NCBI RefSeq assembly: GCF_026151205.1
Contig: NC_087073.1
Location: 8,905,411 to 8,969,410 of the forward strand
Direction: 5' to 3'
Source: Bolinopsis microptera
Lineage: Eukaryota > Ctenophora > Tentaculata > Lobata > Bolinopsidae
Length of the DNA stretch: 64,000 nt
Under the pieces are notes generated by a model. It was not told the origin of the DNA and did no database searches. It saw only the letters and a list, made by a program, of their open reading frames with translations. Shown in pieces: positions 51,887 through 62,356 of this stretch. The position numbers and the translations under genes were made by a program. Numbering within the stretch: position 1 is the stretch's first letter; every line of letters begins with the position of its first letter.

Positions 51887-53746
51887 TCAGCTTATTTCTC
51901 CTTCTTCAACATCTAGATCAATAACTTGTGTGAGCACAATTGCTGAAGAATCTGTCAGTGCATCCTTTAGAACAACATTTTTCTTAGTTTTCTTTGGACT
52001 AGTATCTAAATTGATTGTTATCAAATTTGACCTCTTCACAGGGCCAGGGTGAACCATCATAGGACCTGTGACTATTGGTAGAGGAGCTGACACGATAGGC
52101 ACATTAGTTGCCATCATAGGCAGAGGGGGAGGGAAAAAAGGAGGACCATGACCATGAATGAATGGAGGGGCCGGAAAATTACTTGGAAGAGTGGATACAG
52201 GCTGAGCTACAGTCTGTGGAGCAGTAGGCTCCATGTCTTGTCCTTTACTCCCAGGAAGTTCTTCCACTTCAGTCATTGTACTAAGAAACTTTTGAGTAAT
52301 AAGATTAGCAAGAAGATCTACTGCTTTTTCTTCTGTACTTGCATTAATATTTTTCTCGACTGCCACTTCTGTTTCAGGAGAATTGCTTTTCGAATTGTTT
52401 TTAGAATTATTTTTAGAATTTCTTTTTCCTCTCCTTTCCATATCCAGATATGATGATTGACTTTTTGGAATCTGCAGATTATGATCTGGTGTATCTTCTT
52501 TGTAATTCAGCTTTACTCTGCGCCTACTGGGTTCACGATCCTGGTCTTTACTCCTTTTTTCTCTTTCATAATCTTCTCTTCTAACAACTCTTCTATTGGA
52601 ACTGTGACTCTGAGAATCATACTGCATTTTTTCATATCTTTCGTGTCTGGATGCATTATGCTTTTCTTGACGTTTCAGGAATTCTGCTGAAGGAGGTAAA
52701 ATCTTTGTTTTAGATTTATACTTTGGCTCTTTTTCTACTTCGAGTTGAGATTTTGTTTTAGAATATGACTTTAATAAGTCATCATAACCCGATTCCTCTT
52801 CATTCTTATTGGCCATTGATTCAAGAAGCTGCAATGTTGGCTCATCATCAGGATGATACGAATTTTGTATTCTAGCCAATTTATCAGATATTTTTAAGGA
52901 TTTAACAGTTTTACTCAACTTTTTCTGTTCTGTAATTGGCAATGTTGGTTTACTGAAATTCATTGCCCCTGTATTCTCTGACATAATGACATGACTTACT
53001 TCATCATATGAACCAGGAGTTGGTAACAATGCTTTCCGAGAAACTGACTGAGTATCAGAGGGAGTCATATTCTCCCGAATATGGTTCTCCTCTAGGTTCG
53101 GCGGTACTTGAGTTATAGAAGAATGAGCAGACTGAATATCAGTATTAACTTCCAGCTCATTTTGATTATTTCTGATTGATGAGGTACTTTCATGAAGTAC
53201 TTGACTTATTTGAGTCTCCTTTGGTTGCACATCCATTTGCTGAACTTCGCTTTGCTGAACTTTCTCCTCTGATTCAACTTGTTCATTCGAATTAGGTTCA
53301 GGTTCCTCCTTATTGGCATTGAAAATACCATGTTGTACTATGGTAGCCAGTAATTGTCTTTCAAGGTTGGTAAAACATCTATTTTCTGAGGTTTCAATAT
53401 GATATTTAAGTGCTTTCAAAGTGTTGATGGTATCAATTGGAGCATCTGATGATAAAATATCAGAATGATTGGCAAGAAATTCAACATTATCTTCCAGTGG
53501 TGGATGCTGTTCTGAAGTTTCCTCTAAATGACCAGAAGCATCTGAATCATCAGAATCATAAGAAAATCTCATTGATTTTTCAATCTGAGATGCAGCAAAT
53601 TTTGCATCAACAATAGTATCATGATTCTGCTGAGGAGGTGGAGGCTCTTTTGAGCTGTATTCCTCTACATCTGGTTCATGTAACGGCTGTCCGAACGTCT
53701 TTGTGAAGGGTTGTAAACCTTGTATTGGATAACGATATCCTATCAT
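51887..53746 (-). CDS. Unrecognised disordered nuclear-type protein, terminal exon
   Basis: A single open frame of 619 codons with protein-like composition. The exon begins at an acceptor (GTTTTTAG|AACTGAAG at about 53755), so at least one exon lies upstream. The ATG eight bases later has a good context and may be the true start, or the frame may continue from an upstream exon (it is open through the acceptor). Content: Asp/Ser/Glu-rich N-terminal half; a short helical segment (TLKALKYHIETSENRCFTNL, about residues 108-127) that looks like the only folded part; a basic Arg/Lys/Glu/Ser stretch (about 350-440); Asn-Ser-Lys repeats; a Pro-rich patch (about 510-560); and an acidic end DLDVEEGEIS. 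This resembles splicing or 3'-processing scaffold proteins, but I do not recognise a family. It lies 684 bases upstream of, and in tandem with, the ZC3H18-like gene. Confidence 0.75.
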   Translation of the reverse strand: MIGYRYPIQGLQPFTKTFGQPLHEPDVEEYSSKEPPPPQQNHDTIVDAKFAASQIEKSMRFSYDSDDSDASGHLEETSEQHPPLEDNVEFLANHSDILSSDAPIDTINTLKALKYHIETSENRCFTNLERQLLATIVQHGIFNANKEEPEPNSNEQVESEEKVQQSEVQQMDVQPKETQISQVLHESTSSIRNNQNELEVNTDIQSAHSSITQVPPNLEENHIRENMTPSDTQSVSRKALLPTPGSYDEVSHVIMSENTGAMNFSKPTLPITEQKKLSKTVKSLKISDKLARIQNSYHPDDEPTLQLLESMANKNEEESGYDDLLKSYSKTKSQLEVEKEPKYKSKTKILPPSAEFLKRQEKHNASRHERYEKMQYDSQSHSSNRRVVRREDYEREKRSKDQDREPSRRRVKLNYKEDTPDHNLQIPKSQSSYLDMERRGKRNSKNNSKNNSKSNSPETEVAVEKNINASTEEKAVDLLANLITQKFLSTMTEVEELPGSKGQDMEPTAPQTVAQPVSTLPSNFPAPPFIHGHGPPFFPPPLPMMATNVPIVSAPLPIVTGPMMVHPGPVKRSNLITINLDTSPKKTKKNVVLKDALTDSSAIVLTQVIDLDVEEGEIS

Positions 53747-54361
53747 CTTCAGTTCTAAAAACGGAGTATTAATTTAGGGTAAAACTAACAAAACCTTAAC
53801 TATACTTTTGTTAAAAATTGCGATACAAAACACAGTATTTACTACCCCGGTTGCGCTCCTGTGCAGCAAAGATGTTTTAATACTTTCGACACTACTATAT
53901 AACAAATAATTTGAGGAAACGATGTAACAGAGTCGATATATTTTAATGTTGCCATGGGGTAGCAAATCCCCATACATCGTGGTCCGGTAGTTTCGTTGCG
54001 TCCTAATATAAGCAATAACTAAATAATTTACACAATACAGTGCCCATATCTGAGCGGCAATATGTAGTTAAATTGAATGTTTACAAAACATTCTGTGATA
54101 TGACACTTTATTAGCCTCCCTGCAATGGGCTGTTGGAGATAGGACTCATATGGAGTAAGTTATTGGGTTATATTTTTAAAGTCAGTACCTTACCTAATCT
54201 ATGGATAACTTTCTACTAAAGACTAATTATAAATATAATTTATCACGTAGAACTTACAAACCCCATAATAAACTGGGAACAAAACAACATGACAGAGTGA
54301 ATGTCATATTCCCTGTGAAAAAACTCTAGAACTTAATAGAATAAAAGTACTTAAACTTAAT
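53747..54361. other. Intron or upstream region of the 619-codon gene
   Basis: No upstream exon could be identified with confidence. The stretch contains copy 3 of repeat G and runs into the satellite element at 54362. If the gene has further coding exons, they must lie beyond 57.5 kb or be too short to see. Confidence 0.4.
53868..53945. repeat. Dispersed repeat G, copy 3
   Basis: Shared words TTTTAATACTTTC, ACACTACTATA and AACAAATAATTTGAG match 2065-2115 in order and spacing. Confidence 0.55.
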
Positions 54362-54441
54362 GGGGGGGGTGTCATGTCCGTCTATGTCCGCCTATGTCCT
54401 GTCCTTTTTGGATTCTATGAGACAACGGACGTGTTTTTTGG

Positions 54442-54603
54442 GACATTGGCGGACACGGACGGACATTGGCGGACTCGGACGGACATTGGCGGGCTCGGAC
54501 GGACATTGGCGGACTCGGACGGACATTGGCGGACCCGGACGGACATTGGCGGACTTGGATGGACATTGGTGGACATTAGCGGACATTGGTGGACATTAGC
54601 GGA
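54442..54603. repeat. 20-bp minisatellite, array 1
   Basis: About eight units of the type GACATTGGCGGACTCGGACG stand in tandem with scattered substitutions. The same array recurs at 55708-55852. Confidence 0.9.
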
Positions 54604-54604
54604 C

Positions 54605-55690
54605 AAACATTTTGAGGACTGAAGAGTACTGAAGAGTACTGAAGAGTACTGAGGAGGATGGCTGAGAAGGATGGCTGAGGAGGATGGCTGAGGAGGATGA
54701 CTGAGGAGGATGACTGAGGAGGATGACTGAGAGGGAGGAGAAGGATCAGAAAGACCCAGGAGGAGGAGGAGGACCCAGAAGGAGGACCTAGGAGGAGGAG
54801 GAGAACTGAGGAGGATGACTCAGGAGGAGGAGGACTCAGGAGGAGGACTGAGAAGGAGGAGGACTGAGGAGGATGGCTGAGGAGGATGGCTGAGGAGGAT
54901 GACTGAGAGGGAGGAGGAGGAGGAAGAGGAGGAAGAGGAGGAAGAGGAGGAAGAGGACTGAGGAGGAGGAGGAGAAGGACTGAGGAGGAGAAGGAGGACC
55001 CAGGAGGAGGAAGACCCAGGAGGAGGAGGACTCAGGAGGAGGACCCAGGAAAAGGCCCCAGGAGGTGGAGGAGGACTGGGGAGGAGGAGAACTGTTGAGG
55101 ATTGATGAGGATGACTGAGGACGAGGAGGAAGAGTAGGAGGAGGACTGAGGAGGGGAGGAGGAAGAGGACTGGGGAGGATCAGGAAGACCCAGGAGGACC
55201 CAGGAGGAGGAGGAGGAGGAGGACCCAGGAGGAGGAGGAGGACTGAGGAGGACTGAGGAGGAGGACTGACGATGACTGAGAAGGAGGAGGACTGAGGAGT
55301 ACTGAGGAGGATGGCTGAGGAGGATGGCTGGGGAGGATGGCTGGGGAGGATGGCTGAGGAGGATGACTGAGAGGAAGGAGGAGGAGGACTCAGGAGGAGG
55401 ACTCAGAAGGAAGAGGAGGAGGACTCAGGAGGAAGAGGAGGAGGACTCAGGAAGAGGACTTAGGAGAAATGAGAAGGAGGGCTGAGGAGAACTGAGGAGG
55501 AGGAGGAGGAGGACTGAATAGGAGGAGGAGAAGGAGAAGGACTGGGAGAGGACTGGGGAGGAGGAGGACTGATGAGAAGGATGAGGAGGAGGACCCAGGA
55601 GGAGGAGGACTGAGGACCGAGGAGGAAGAGGAGGAGGATGAAGAGGAGGAGGAGGACCCAGGAGGAGGAGGACTGAGGAGGAGGACTGAG
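54605..55690. repeat. Purine-only GGAGGA satellite, block 1
   Basis: The plus strand is almost entirely A and G, built from GGAGGA, GGACTGAGGA and GGACCCAGGA phrases. Order within the block is repeated in block 2, so these are higher-order repeats. Confidence 0.9.
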
Positions 55691-55707
55691 GAGACAACGG
55701 ACGTGTT

Positions 55708-55852
55708 TTTTGGGACATTGGCAGACGGACATTGGCGGACTCGGACGGACATTGGCGGACTCGGACGGACATTGGCGGACCCGGACGGACATTGGCGGAC
55801 TTGGATGGACATTGGTGGACATTAACGGACATTGGTGGACATTAGTGGACAA
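55708..55852. repeat. 20-bp minisatellite, array 2
   Basis: This near-copy of 54442-54603 follows the same leader (ACAACGGACGTGTTTTTTGG at 54423 and 55693). It is the start of the second higher-order unit. Confidence 0.9.
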
Positions 55853-57200
55853 ACATTTTGAGGACTGAAGAGTACTGAAGAGTACTGAAGAGTACTGAGG
55901 AGGATGGCTGAGAAGGATGGCTGATGAGGATGGCTGAGGAGGATGACTGAGGAGGATGACTGAGGAGGATGACTGAGAGGGAGGAGAAGGATCAGAAAGA
56001 CCCAGGAGGAGGAGGAGGAGGAGGAGGACCCAGAAGGAGGACCTAGGAGGAGGAGGAGGAGAACTGAGGAGGATGACTCAGGAGGAGGAGGACTCAGGAG
56101 GAGGACTGAGGAGGACTGAGAAGGAGGAGGACTGAGGAGTACTCAGGATGGCTGAGGAGGATGGCTGAGGAGGATGACTGAGAGGGAGGAGGAGGAGGAA
56201 GAGGAGGAAGAGGACCCAGGAGGAGGAGGACCCAGGAGGAGGAGGACCCAGGAGGAGGACCCAGGAAAAGGCCCCAGGAGGTGGAGGAGGACTGGGGAGG
56301 AGGAGAACTGTTGAGGACTGACGAGGAGGACTGAGGACGAGGAGGAAGAGTAGGAGGAGGACTGAGGAGGGAAGGAGGAAGAGGACTGGGGAGGATCAGG
56401 AAGACCCAGGAGGACCCAGGAGGAGGAGGAGGACTGAGGAGGACTGAGGAGGAGGACTGACGATGACTGAGAAGGAGGAGGACTGAGGAGTACTGAGGAG
56501 GATGGCTGAGGAGGATGGCTGGGGGGATGGCTGAGGAGGATGACTGAGGAGGATGACTGAGAGGGAGGAGGAGGAGGACTCAGGAGGAGGACTCAGAAGG
56601 AAGAGGAGGAGGACTCAGGAGGAGGACTTAGGAGAAATGAGAAGGAGGACTGAGGAGAACTGAGGAGGAGGAGGAGGAGGACTGAATAGGAGGAGGAGAA
56701 GGAGGGGGACTGGGAGAGGACTGGGGAGGAAGAGGACTGATGAGAAGGATGAGGAGGAGGACCCAGGAGGAGGAGGACTGAGGACCGAGGAGGAAGAGGA
56801 GGAGGATGAAGAGGAGGAGGAGGACCCAGGAGGAGGAGGACTGAGGAGGAGGACTGAGGAGGACTGAGAAGGAGGAGGAGGAGGAGGACTGAATAGGAGG
56901 AGGAGGAGGGGGACTGGGGGAGGACTGAGGAGGAGGATGGAGGACTGAGGAGAAGGATGAGGAGGACTGAGGAGAACTGAGGAGGAAGAGGAGGAGGATG
57001 AAGAGGAGGAGGAGGACCCAGGAGGAGGACTCAGGAGGAGGAGGAGGACTGGGGAGGAGGAGGACTGTTGAGGACTGATGAGGAGGACTGAGGACGAGGA
57101 GGAGGAGTAGGAGGAGGACTGAGGAGGGGAGGAGGAAGAGGACTGAGGAAGATCAGGAAGACCCAGGGGGAGGAGGAGGAAGAGTAGGAGGAGGAAGCAT
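55853..57200. repeat. Purine-only GGAGGA satellite, block 2
   Basis: It starts with the same phrase as block 1 (ACATTTTGAGGACTGAAGAG at about 54605 and 55854) and follows its order for roughly 1 kb. A further partial duplication follows after about 56.87 kb. The period is about 1.25 kb. Confidence 0.88.
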
Positions 57201-57344
57201 CTAAATGTTATTTCCATTTTTGTCCATTTTTTTCCGTTTTTGTCCGCTCTATTTTTTGTCCGTTTTGAAAATACAGGGTACCGAACGGACAAAAAACATG
57301 ATCCCCCCTATAACAGCAAAAATTGAACATTTTATTTAGCAATT

Positions 57345-57425
57345 TAGGTGTCCATTAATGTCCGCCTATGTCCGCCTATGTCCGCCTATGTCCGCCTATG
57401 TCCGTCTATGTCCGCCTATGTCCTG
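57345..57425. repeat. 10-bp TATGTCCGCC tandem repeat
   Basis: About six to seven copies of TATGTCCGCC or TATGTCCGTC lie at the right end of the satellite element. The left end has only two to three. Confidence 0.9.
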
Positions 57426-57487
57426 TCCTTTTTGGATTCTATGAGACAAGCGGACATAGACGGACGTGACACCCCCCCCCCCCCCCC

Positions 57488-58008
57488 TTAATTCACACAT
57501 GGGTGTACATCAACTATGCTGCTGAAGAAATTTGACGACCGATGAGAAAGATTTCTTTCAAATTCTCGAAAATCAGTCTAGGATCAACCAGAGCAATTCA
57601 AAACTTTCGACTATCAGTAAGATTGAACATATTGACTAAGCATGGGTGCAGGAAAGGTGTTGAAATTTGATTCTATGTTGTTGTTTTAAACAGTTCCAAA
57701 TCAGAAGAGTATGGTCAACAATTTGTTGTTTTCTCGGTCAACACACTGAGCCCATTTTTATTATCAATAGAATGAAACATTACTAACTGTTGATTGAATT
57801 AAAATGAATTAAATGAAGCATTTTTATTTGATGTCATTTGGGTAATTCATAATCAGCGTACAAAATAAATCAAATCAAAAATTATGTTACTTTCATACGA
57901 TGCCAATCTTTTTAGAACTGCTGTGTGCTACAAACGCAGAACGTGAAGAATTGTTTGATGCGCGGCTCAGAAAATTTACATTGCATAACCCATTATATAT
58001 TAATATTT
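57488..58008. other. Gene-free stretch, nothing recognised
   Basis: No exon, RNA gene or clear repeat was recognised between the satellite element and repeat D copy 4. Confidence 0.4.
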
Positions 58009-58078
58009 ACTGAGCCGCACTCAGCCTGTCATTCCGCCGAATCATTAAACATGATAGCCTGAGGTCCCCAGGTAAACT
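58009..58078 (+). repeat. Dispersed repeat D, copy 4
   Basis: It begins TTACTGAGCCGCACTCAGCC, continues TGTCATTCCGCCGAATC, and ends TAGCCTGAGGTCCCCAGGTA. This is the most compact copy and defines the unit as about 70 bp. Confidence 0.7.
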
Positions 58079-58390
58079 AATATATAAACTTATGTATATA
58101 TTAACAGCCGATGATACTATTACTAGTAAAATACTTGTTCCAAATATTAGACCGACGAAATATTAGACCATAAAATATTAAACAGTTGATGAGTCCAAAC
58201 CTGCGCGCGTCTTGGTAGGTTCGGTTAAAAACTTACATGAGCATAATGCAAAACCAATAACCCTCAGAGCCTTTTCACAAAAATTAATTGAGTTTGGACG
58301 ACCAATTAAGCGAAAGCAGACACTGCTTCGAGTTGTAATGAATATTTACCAAATCATGATTGATTTGCTGGCTTATGGCTCACTTTTCTT

Positions 58391-58660
58391 TGTATCACGT
58401 GATGACCCCCACTGTCGCTTCACTGTAGAGTTTAAACGATACAGGGGAGCCGCGCACTCGTGCGCGGCGGGTCATACAACGTATGACAATGACAAGGTGA
58501 CACAAGAAGTTTATTCTACTCGTGACTTTTGAAACAATTAGCACGTCACCGGTCACGCATTGTATCACGTCGTGACCCCCACTATCGTTTCACCCTGTAG
58601 AGTTTCAACGATACAGGGGGAGCCGCGCACTCGTGCGCGGCGGGTCATACAACGTCATAC
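58391..58660 (+). repeat. Tandem 170-bp repeat with conserved folded structure
   Basis: Two copies start TGTATCACGT at 58391 and 58561. Each holds an outer pairing TGACCC/GGGTCA (58403-58408 with 58469-58474; 58573-58578 with 58642-58647), an inner hairpin CCTGTA/TACAG(G), and the perfect palindrome GCCGCGCACTCGTGCGCGGC (58449-58468 and 58622-58641). The paired parts are kept while loops and spacers differ. It could be a foldback element or a structured RNA. No known RNA family is recognised. Confidence 0.65.
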
Positions 58661-59928
58661 AAAAAATAAAAAATAAGCTTAGGATGTAATTTATTGTTTA
58701 TAAGCATTTGCATCACATGTGATGTATCAAAAGAATATATGAATTATATGAATTTTGGAATTTAAAAAAACTTTGAACTTCAAATATTATAAATTTAGGA
58801 CTAAAAGCTTTTATAGACGGCGAGCCAATTACGATAATGTTAATACAATTGACATAAAAGTTATGAACATTTCAATCCTAAAATCACCATTATTGATACA
58901 TTTTATGCACGCAAACTTCATACTTTATACTTGAAACGTGCAAAACTCCCACAATCTAATTATGTTTGTATTATTTACAATTTAAGGTATAACATTGAGG
59001 TCTACAATGCTTTTACAATTAATGATTCTCCCGTGAAGATTGATTGCATGACGTTGCCAACCCTTTCATATTTGCTCTATCCAGAGCCCTTACGCTTGCA
59101 GTAGCGCGCGCCCGCCTCAAACAAGCGCGCCTGCAGTGTTGCGAAAGCACATGGTTAGGTGAACTTTCATATCGTAGCTCTACAACGATATCGACATAGC
59201 GTTCTCCAACTGCGAAGACTAAGTAATAATGGCATGGAGAAATTTCTTCGGGAGAACCAAGGCGGTTTTTAACAGAATCGCTGTATTAGTAGAAACTCTT
59301 ACGGGCAAAAATACGTGTATTCTGCTACGAGTTTAGAGACCTAACCGCTAATTAGACACAATAGTATGATGTCTAAGGATCGATAATATGTTAAGAAGTA
59401 TAAATTTGGCTTTATTAGTCACGTGCTATACCAATGCGCGTTTTAAACTTTGACAGTCTATTACTCTAAGGCAAATAGAGTAATCATATTCATATTTTGT
59501 CAGCAATAAGATCACATTATTTTCTATTTGGTGTGAAAATATGAGCTAGAACGGAAATAATCTCGCTGAGTTATAGCTGTTTGAAATTTATGATGAACGC
59601 GCGGGTGCCAATTGATAACAACTAAATGCTTTTGCGCGTAGTGCGCGTCTAAAATTTGGCAAAAACGCTTGCGGAGTGACAATATTCAAACTTCGATAAA
59701 GTATATGAAGTGGGTACTTCTCAGAAAGGAAAAATTTAGGCAAACACGATGTGACTATTTTTGGGTTGATTTAATACAACTGCAAAAAATTATTCAAACT
59801 TCAAGCAAAAAAGTCAAAATTTTTACCACTTTTTTGGATTTTTACCTGTGCTAAAACATAAGATAGAGGGATTTGTTTTATTTTTATACCATCTTGTGCG
59901 GCTGTCTTTTAGCTATATTTGTGCAAAT
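58661..59928. other. Gene-free stretch with GCGCGC islands
   Basis: AT-rich DNA with isolated GCGC-rich patches (about 59100-59145 and 59595-59650). Short frames only, no gene supported. Confidence 0.4.
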
Positions 59929-59929
59929 T

Positions 59930-60990
59930 TTACCGACATGCCAACAAAATTAACTTGCTCAAAATATCAAAAAACATGGTTTTTTGGCCTTTTTTTTGGC
60001 CCAAAAATCGGTTTTTTACGATTTTGACCGCGCTAACTCAGTCCAATCATCTTGAAACCACTTTTAATCGATTCTACGGTCAAAAATACGTCTAGTAAGG
60101 TGTTAATTGACGATGTCAATTCATGGCAGCTCGGCGCGGCACAGTAGCGCATCTCGCCGATCGCTGTGAGAAGCCTTATTAAGTGCGCGGCGCGGCACAG
60201 TAACGCATCGCGCTACAAAGTAAGGTGTATCTGGGGTCCCTAGCGTATCATGCAGACAATGCCCGTAAGAGCCTCTACTAATGATATGAGTGTACGCGTA
60301 TTTTGTCATATATAGAAATGGCACTCTACTAATATACAACACTCAACTGTACTGTATTAATCAATATTATATCCAATTAAACGACATTAAACCAGAGAAG
60401 ACAAGAACTTGAGAAAGGAACAATTCACTAACCGTACAAAAACTGATATGACGTTCAGGTAAGTATTAATGAAAATTTTACAGTAGCGCTCGATTTCTTT
60501 CATAAATTTTCAAAGTGCTCAGATCCGCGAAATATATATATTTTTTCTTTCGCTCTTAAAACTATTTTTGCATTACAAAACTATCAAATAGTATTATTGG
60601 ACAGTATTTTAACACTTATTGGGCAAAAATATTTCATTGTGGATGTATAAAGAGCCAAAAAAAATTTGCGCGCAAAAAAACATTTTTTTTGGAAGGTTTT
60701 TTTAAATTTTGACCAGGTTAACTCTTATGTGCGCTTATAAACTTAATATTAGCTAATGCGGCATATTGAAATGTATCAGAAACCGAAATATCTAAGCTTT
60801 TCCTTGAAATTAACCTATCGATAATCCTGAAAAACCTCAAAAAATGACCATTTTTAGGGCCAAAAATCGGTTTTTTTTCAATAAAACCAGGTTAACCCCA
60901 TTTTCAACACTTCCCACTATCACCAATCGATTCAAGGGCCAAAAATGCGTCTTTTAAGACATGTCTGATGACCCTGGTGTATCGAGCCGA
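59930..60990. repeat. Diverged direct repeat F, two copies
   Basis: A block containing AAAAATCGGTTTTTT, then GCTAACYC or GTTAACCC, then AATCGATTC, then GTCAAAAATACGTC or GCCAAAAATGCGTC occurs near 60003-60100 and again near 60865-60960. A second part (CCCGTAAGAGCCTCTACTA and CCCGTAACAGCTCCTACTA) follows each block at about 60260 and 60995. The period is about 0.8 kb. It is probably a decayed tandemly inserted element. Confidence 0.6.
60128..60215. repeat. Short GCGC-rich direct repeat
   Basis: The phrase CGGCGCGGCACAGTARCGCAT is present twice, 57 bases apart, inside repeat F. On the minus strand it yields a chance 73-codon frame. Confidence 0.75.
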
Positions 60991-60999
60991 AAATCCCCG

Positions 61000-62356
61000 T
61001 AACAGCTCCTACTATATAGAAAAATGTATTCACTCCATCGTATAATGCATCAATGTATTGAAAATAATATTCCTCTGTATACCAATTTCGTAGATTTATT
61101 AGCTGCTTTTGATTCAATGAAATGCATCAACGGATTGGTTTGATGTCAACTCGGCTACTGGACAAGGTGATACGTAGGGTCCTCCGGTCTTCAAATTTTG
61201 TTTCAATTTCTTTGCCTACTTTATGGAACTGGACAAGGCTATAAGTAAGGGGGCTTTATTACAGCTTGCATCTCCTGGGTTAGAAGAGAAACATGACTTT
61301 ACTACTGACTACGCTGATATCATGGAAATATTAGACAACTCTTAGGTTGGGTTGCAGGAAACCACTGACTTTCTATGCTAATATAGTGTAGATAATAAAA
61401 TATTGAATAAATTACATTCAATTTTAGCAATGGCCAATTGGCTGACTATAAGGTCATGTCCTGAACAAACAATTTTTTTAAATAGTCAAGTGATGCTAAA
61501 GCAGAGCACAAATGTGTAATAAGTTAATAGATTAAAAACTGATTCATGTGATGCATTACGCAGAGCACAGATAAAAATACTGATTCAATGATTAAAATTA
61601 TAGCTGTGAGTGTCAATAAATTACTGTGTCATAGAAAAGGAACGATGTACACGTGATCTGAGATACCAATATCTCAATATCAAAAGGATAGTGTCTAGAA
61701 ACATTCATAGTCCATGGTGACAGGTATCAAGTTAAACGAAGTTTAACTTGAACTAAGTGCCCATGCGGGTGAAACACAGAGCATGGCTGTCAGTAAAAGT
61801 GCATCGCACAGGCCGTATTCTACAGACAACACCGTGGACATGAACGTGGAAGGTCTCACAGTTAAGTACAACAGGTCAGAAACTTCGCTTATCTGTGTGC
61901 TATTATCAATACAGTGAAACAAATTTAGTGAAACAAATTAGGACGGAAACAAATTAAGACGGCAACTTAAATCAGGACTTAAAAAGCGGCTGTGTTAACC
62001 ATAGTTATACTGCTAGTGAGGTATGGAACACAACTCCCATGATTCTTTTTTTGAGAAAGATTTGTGTTTACACTATCTGATATTTAGAACATTAGTATAT
62101 AGACAATAGAACTTGCTAATAATTGTCTAACAGGTTATAATAAACAATAACCTGACATTTCAGCTCAATGGAGTATGGTATCATTATTGATTTTTTGATT
62201 TTGACCCCTAAAAATGATGAAAATGGTGCCTATTCTGCTCATTTGTCCCTTAACTTCATCAACGAAGAAGGCCAAGGTCCCCTAAGATTAGAATACATTT
62301 TATCGTATTAGATTGTAGTGTCCCTGGTAGTTAAAAAACCCATCGTAGACCCCAGG
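61000..62356. other. Upstream region of the monooxygenase gene
   Basis: No secure exon. A perfect 11-bp-stem palindrome (TCAAGTTAAAC and its complement around GAA) lies at 61727-61751. An open ATG frame at 61783-61874 ends in a possible donor but does not join in frame to the next gene. The promoter and 5' untranslated exon of the monooxygenase should be here. Confidence 0.4.

Larger units (their letters stand above)
54362..57487. mobile_element. 3.1-kb foldback element filled with satellites
   Basis: The left end reads poly-G then TGTCATGTCCGTCTATGTCC. The right end is its inverted copy (CGGACATAGACGGACGTGACA then poly-C). TTAAT, perhaps CTTAAT, flanks both sides. A phrase of about 50 bases (TATGTCCTGTCC ... 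TTTGGATTCTATGAGACA) is present in the same orientation at 54386-54424 and 57415-57447. Everything between is tandem satellite DNA with no gene. Long minus-strand frames rich in Ser, Pro and Leu are a by-product of the GGAGGA arrays. Confidence 0.75.

Noticed and set aside
54360-57292. Ser/Pro/Leu-rich frames up to 225 codons and repeated short frames in the satellite element
   Set aside because: Direct products of the GGAGGA and 20-bp satellites. No start context, splice site or non-repetitive part.
58212-58532. 106-codon plus frame
   Set aside because: It runs into the structured 170-bp repeat and has no recognised domain. The first half could be an old coding fragment, but nothing supports it.
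61783-61874. ATG-open exon with a GT donor upstream of the monooxygenase (MAVSKSASHRP start)
   Set aside because: No downstream acceptor keeps it in frame with the monooxygenase and no other partner exon was found. Not enough evidence for a gene.
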